The notes under the pieces: generated by a model | Told to the model about the DNA's origin: nothing | The model's database searches: none | Seen by the model: the letters and a program-made list of their open reading frames with translations, nothing else | Assembly: GCA_009103225.1 (NCBI GenBank) | Contig: RHPI01000810.1 | Location: 1,381,771 to 1,416,918, forward strand | Reading direction: 5' to 3' | Source: Chlorokybus atmophyticus | Taxonomy: Eukaryota; Streptophyta; Chlorokybophyceae; Chlorokybales; Chlorokybaceae | DNA length: 35,148 nt | In this document: positions 31,184 to 35,148 of the stretch, piece by piece | Layout: the number at the start of each line of letters is the position of its first letter | Numbering within the stretch: the first letter of the stretch is position 1 | Made by a program: the position numbers and the translations under genes

Positions 31184-32535
31184 ATGCTGGCGCATGACGG
31201 CGACGGGGCGGCGGCGGCGGCGGGGAAGGAGGAGGAGGACGGCGTGGAGGGGCATGAAGACGCAGGAGGAGGAGGAGGAGGAGCGCCGCTTACGACGGCG
31301 GCGATGGAATGGACTTTCCCAGTTTACAGGCCTCTGCGGCGCAGGCTGAAGCCTGACCACACTCTGTTTGCTTATGGCAACATTGAGCGGGAGCTGTTAG
31401 CCAAACAGGTGTGAAATGTGTTTGGTTCAAGATGTGTGCTACTTGTTAGAGGCAGCTTGCTTGTTGATGGTTGTTTGGTTGTGCATGCAGATTGCTCTGG
31501 CATTGACTCCTGAAGAAGAAGCTCAGCTGCTGCGAGATGAAGACACAGCATCCACATCAAACACCAGGCACGGTTACATGTGTTCATCCTATACTGCCTT
31601 GTTTGTGTTGGCAGTTGTTTATCTGCGCTCTCAATCAGCATTCATCAGCAATTCATGTGGTCGATTGTGTGTTGGAAGTAATCTTTTGTTGTGTTTGTTG
31701 TATGTAGTGGTTTTATGGTGTGTCCCATGGCGGGATGCAAGAAGCCGTTTCGCAGCACAGCCGCGTTTGAGCAACATTATGACACGCAGCATCGCGCCGC
31801 CTGCAGCGTGTGCCGGCGTGTGTTCCCCACGCAGAGGATTCTTTCCATCCATATGTCTGAGCGCCATGACTCGTACTTTGCTGCCATGGCTGCTCGCGGC
31901 ATGAAAGTGGTAAGTGAACATGTTGTAGGATGTGTGCATAAGTTTGCACACGCACGCGCATTCATGTAGCTGTGCAATTTGGGTTAAACAGTACTGTCAT
32001 GCATACATCACCAACTTGTGCACGTGTGCGCAGTTTGAGTGTCTCGTGGAATCTTGCGGCAAGAAGTTTGAAGACGACGAGGCCCGATGTTCACACATGG
32101 TGATGAAGCACAACTTCCCAAAGGGTTACCGTTTTTCCGCTCCTCGCCGGCTGTCCAAGAAGCAGCGACAGAAGTCCGGCCAAACTAACAAACCCAAACC
32201 CATGCAATTCACGCAACCCACGCAAAGTGTGTCCATGGATGTGGACTCGCTGTCCAACGCTATGTCAAAGTTGAGTACAGTCACCGCTGAGACGGCAAAG
32301 CTGCCAGACAACATTAGCTTCGGGAGGCGTGGACGAGGCGGCGCCTCAAGCGGCCTGATGATGCTTCCTCGCAAGGTAATGCAGTCGCGTGGTCGTGGTC
32401 ATAGTGATATCGTACAGAGTGACAGGACGCAAAGTTCAACTGATGTAAGTATGTTGTAAAGATGAGTGCGCTGCATCCAGCAAGCAGTGTGTGTTTGTGT
32501 GCTGTTAAGAGCCTTGGTTGCCGCAGCTGCTATGA
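31184..32535 (+). CDS. ZNF511: ZNF511-like C2H2 zinc-finger protein
   Basis: Exons 31184-31408, 31491 to about 31567, 31708-31909 and 32034-32444, plus a small last exon 32527-32535 (about 307 aa). Three fingers: CPMAGC...H-x4-H (CX4C), CSVC...H-x4-H (CX2C) and CLVESC...H-x4-H (CX4C). The order and spacing CX4C, CX2C, CX4C, the HDSYF after finger 2, the KGYRFSAP after finger 3 and the late PDNISFGRRGRGG block match ZNF511, a conserved eukaryotic protein of poorly known, probably nuclear, function. The N-terminus is Gly/Ala/Glu-rich, then EWTFPVYRPLRRRLKPDHTLF. The end of exon 2 is uncertain: phase requires a donor at AG|GCACGG (GC-AG) or a weak GT a few bases on. At the 3' end a strong GTAAGT donor leads to a two-codon exon; without that splice the frame stops at 32459. 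Confidence 0.88.
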
Positions 32536-33161
32536 TGTAAGTGCCGCGAGTGTTTAACACAGCACATAAGCACATAGCACTTTGAGAGATGTGTATCCGT
32601 ATAAGTGGGTGCGCGTTTTTGGGACAAGTCAGTATTGCCTACGTGATGAAGATGCGCGCGTGCGTGCGCGTGCGCGTGCGGGTGCGCGTGTGCGTGTTGT
32701 TGCGTGTGCGTGCTGCTTTCTGGTTGTTTGGTAGACACACGGATATCGGCAAAGACATGGAGGTGACACATGTATAGGGACCAAGTAAACACGCGCATAT
32801 ATAGCCACCCTATACATGCGTGTGGCTACTAGGTCATGTGGCACATTGTAAAAGCCCCTGTGGTCATCGCCCAGCGTGCATACAGCGGATGTGAAGTTGC
32901 TGGTTGTCTTCATGCTCCATGCTTTGCCACAATGACGTGGCATGCTACACGCCATGCATGTAGGATGTATGCAGCAGCAAGCACACCTCATCAAGGGCTT
33001 ACATTTACACAGATCAGTTGTTAGCTATTCACATATGCTGTATCCGATACCATCGTGGCAACACAACACAACATTTGACAATCTGCCCCACGACACAAAC
33101 CACTACCAGTGATATCCAGCGCTATACACAACTGTGGTGAGCCGCCACTCTCCCCGCACGT
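32536..33161. other. Convergent intergenic region
   Basis: About 630 bases between the ZNF511-like gene (+) and the LRR gene (-). It contains a GCGT/GCGC-rich run (about 32655-32712). No gene was seen; it should hold both 3' ends. Confidence 0.6.
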
Positions 33162-35016
33162 TCAAGGGATATGCTCGAGTCCCATTCGTTGCTGGTGATG
33201 GCGCCTGATAAACACAAAGCCAACCGCAGCAGCGATCGCAACACACACTGACAGGATGACAATCACAGCCACAAGGCCAGGTGAAAGGCCTCCCCCTCCA
33301 CTCTTGCTGCTCTTGCACTCCACCGCAACCTCCGAGCACATGCCCACAAGGCTCTTGGCATTGTCGTTGACACTCGCGCAGGTGAAGTGATTGCCCAATA
33401 GACTTACATCCCATGTGCCGTTGCTGATATTATCCACAATGGTCTGTGTCTGCAGAGACAACAGTCAACGCAATGGCGTGTACATACTGTCTAAAGAGAG
33501 ATATGATGATGATCCTCACCTGCAGCCATGAAGGCAATGCTCCGGACAGGCGATTGTTCTGTGCATGAAAAGTGTTTAGAAGCTCGCCTATTGGATCCGA
33601 CCCTTGAATCAATCCCAAGTTTCCTGCGATTGGTACGTTGCAAGTGTTGCGTCATCAACTAGTGTACGGGTAGCCAGAGTTCTTTGCAATGAGCTTTTAC
33701 CCCAAACTACATCAAAACTTACGCCAATCATCTGGAATTGCACCGCAGAAGTCATTGTCACTGATGTCCAATACATATATGTTCCTACATCACACATCCA
33801 CCAATCAAAGCAGTGATTTCAGGCTAACATTACACGCAGTTGTCTCATTGTGACGTTGTAAGGTTCATTCTCAAGTGTTGTGTGTGTGTGCTTACGAGGT
33901 ATTGGTGTCGAGCGCAGGTAGTGCGCCCGCCAGCTTGTTGGCGTGTACATCAAGCTGGCGCAGTTCTGGCAGAGCCAGCAGTGTGTCCGATAGGCCTCCT
34001 GTGAGGGAGTTGTTGCCCAACATGACTGTCTCAAGCAAGGGCGGCCAGGAGCCTGGCAACTCCCCTGACAGCTGGCAACTATCCATGGCAAGCACCTGAA
34101 AAGGCAACACACATGTGTTGTTCACTGCTGATGGTGCTGATGATGCCAACATTGCCAACACACGACACACGCCGACGCATGGTCATACAGCCATCTACCT
34201 GCAGGTTGCTGAGCTCTGATATGCTGCTTGGCAACTCAGCCTTCAATGGCGTTCCGGACATGTCAAGTATTGCCAACGATGAAGTGGATGGAAAAGACGT
34301 TGGTATTGGCCCCGAAAACCTGAAATAGTACGCTCAAACACTGAGAGTGAGCGTGCGTGCCCGCGCGCGCGCGTGTGCGCGTGTGTGTGTGTGTTTGTGT
34401 GCGTGCATGCGTATATATACTTGTTGCATTGGCAACATCAACCCTCCACACTCACAAGTTGTTTCCAAGGTACAGCTCGTACAAGGACGGCATTGCGAAG
34501 AGGCATTGTGGCAGCACACCAGACAGCTGCGCATAAGGAAGTAGTAGTCAACAACAAGTTACTGTGATGTTGGTGGAGTTATGCAACAATAGAGCGTACC
34601 GCGTTGTTGCTGATGTTGAGAAATGTAAGGTTGGCAGCGGACGCCAGCTGGCACGACACCTCCCCCGATAGTTGGTTGCCATCCAAGTGAATGCTCTACA
34701 CAAAGTGGGTTCAAGTTCAAGAAAAGAAGTGGCAGGAGACATTATGACCATCAGTGACTGCTGCACACACGTGCTTGTGTGTGTGCGTGCATCAGTGTCG
34801 TGATGCACCTATACACATACACACATTTGAGTGTGTCCACCTGATAGTGCATTCTCCTTTACCTGCAAGGTAGGGTGGTTAGCGATGGCGGTTGCAGCGT
34901 AGTCGTCCAAAGTCCCCGTGATGCCGTTGTCGCTGAGCTTCAGGTCACGCAACTCGACAAAGTTGGCGAGCTCCGCGTACGGGAAGTCGCACTCGAGGCC
35001 CCAACCAGAAAGACCC
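33162..35016 (-). CDS. 3' part of a leucine-rich-repeat receptor-like membrane protein
   Basis: Eight exons are visible: 35016-34863, 34695-34600, 34526-34456, 34319-34199, 34095-33896, 33784-33723, 33623-33520, 33449-33162 (365 codons including stop). The gene continues beyond the window at its 5' end. The protein is a run of plant-type LRRs, for example LKLSDNGITGTL, IHLDGNQLSGEV, LYLGNNLFSGPIP, VMLGNNSLTGGL, LDVHANKLAGALP and LDISDNDFCGAIP. A Cys-containing cap follows, then a Gly/Ser linker, one membrane helix (VAVIVILSVCVAIAAAVGFVF) and a short basic tail of about 15 residues (RRHHQQR...). No kinase follows before the stop, so it is receptor-like protein (RLP) in layout, probably on the cell surface with the LRRs outside. 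The ligand is unknown. Introns fall mostly between or at the edges of repeats. Confidence 0.9.
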
Positions 35017-35071
35017 CTGCGATGCATGTGATGTTGAGTTGTGGTGTGGTGTGTGGGTGTGGGTGTGGGTG

Positions 35072-35148
35072 GGTGCAAGTAATTGCTGAAACCTTTGACA
35101 AAAAGTGAGTTGTCCTTCTCTGACAGCCACACAATAAGGTGCACACAT
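35072..35148 (-). repeat. 77-bp intronic repeat, copy in LRR gene
   Basis: Perfect match to 29093-29169 in the same orientation relative to transcription. It lies in the intron upstream of the first visible LRR exon and reaches the window edge, so the repeat may be longer. Downstream of the match this copy runs into a CACCC/CACACC-rich sequence on the minus strand, while the VPS24 copy does not. Confidence 0.95.

Overview
The window is nuclear DNA from a eukaryote, most likely a green alga (Viridiplantae; the species cannot be fixed from sequence alone). Every cellular gene is split by short GT-AG introns (about 70-680 bp). Many introns are packed with GT/GC-rich dinucleotide runs, and most acceptors read (t/g)gcag or (t)cag. 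The green-lineage inference rests on three genes: a nuclear, multi-exon relative of the chloroplast CemA / cyanobacterial PxcA family; a very plant-like VPS24 (RLYENKA and AGVIEEF motifs); and a leucine-rich-repeat membrane protein of the plant 'LxGxIP' type.

Left gene block (1-6957). First comes the 3' part of a plus-strand gene for a Ser/Thr/Pro/Asn-rich protein ending in a single C-terminal membrane helix. Facing it is a complete minus-strand gene of 11 exons (2859-6957, 953 aa). It encodes a signal peptide, seven SBBP-type beta-propeller repeats, an extracellular Ig-like stretch, one membrane helix and a long cytoplasmic tail. Its repeats are built from exons bounded by phase-1 introns.

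Repeat-dominated middle (about 7000-24600). This holds a decayed pogo/Tigger-like DDE transposase that still shows three spliceable introns, a long stretch without recognisable genes, and then a Ty3/gypsy chromovirus-type retroelement on the minus strand. That element has gag with a zinc knuckle, protease, RT, RNase H, integrase and chromodomain. The composite insertion (14199-23311) appears to be flanked by a 5-bp duplication (GCTAT). It has unusual ends: the 3' terminal repeat is a 605-bp near-perfect palindrome, while the 5' end carries short LTRs (79 and 191 bp), of which the outer one plus its leader carries tRNA-like A and B boxes. Pol has at least four lesions. A hairpin-rich non-coding block containing a 459-bp duplication around a single N sits between gag and pol.

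Right gene block (24776-35148). Four genes, all recognisable after splicing: a CemA/PxcA-family (DLDG1-like) chloroplast protein (+); the ESCRT-III subunit VPS24/CHMP3 (-), with a GC-AG intron; a ZNF511-type three-finger C2H2 protein (+), divergent from VPS24 with about 360 bp between the starts; and the 3' part of an LRR receptor-like protein (-). A 77-bp sequence is perfectly repeated in the same orientation in an intron of VPS24 and in the intron of the LRR gene that runs off the window, suggesting a mobile or duplicated intronic sequence.

Exon boundaries were derived by hand from splice consensus, phase and protein-family continuity. No expression data or database search was available.
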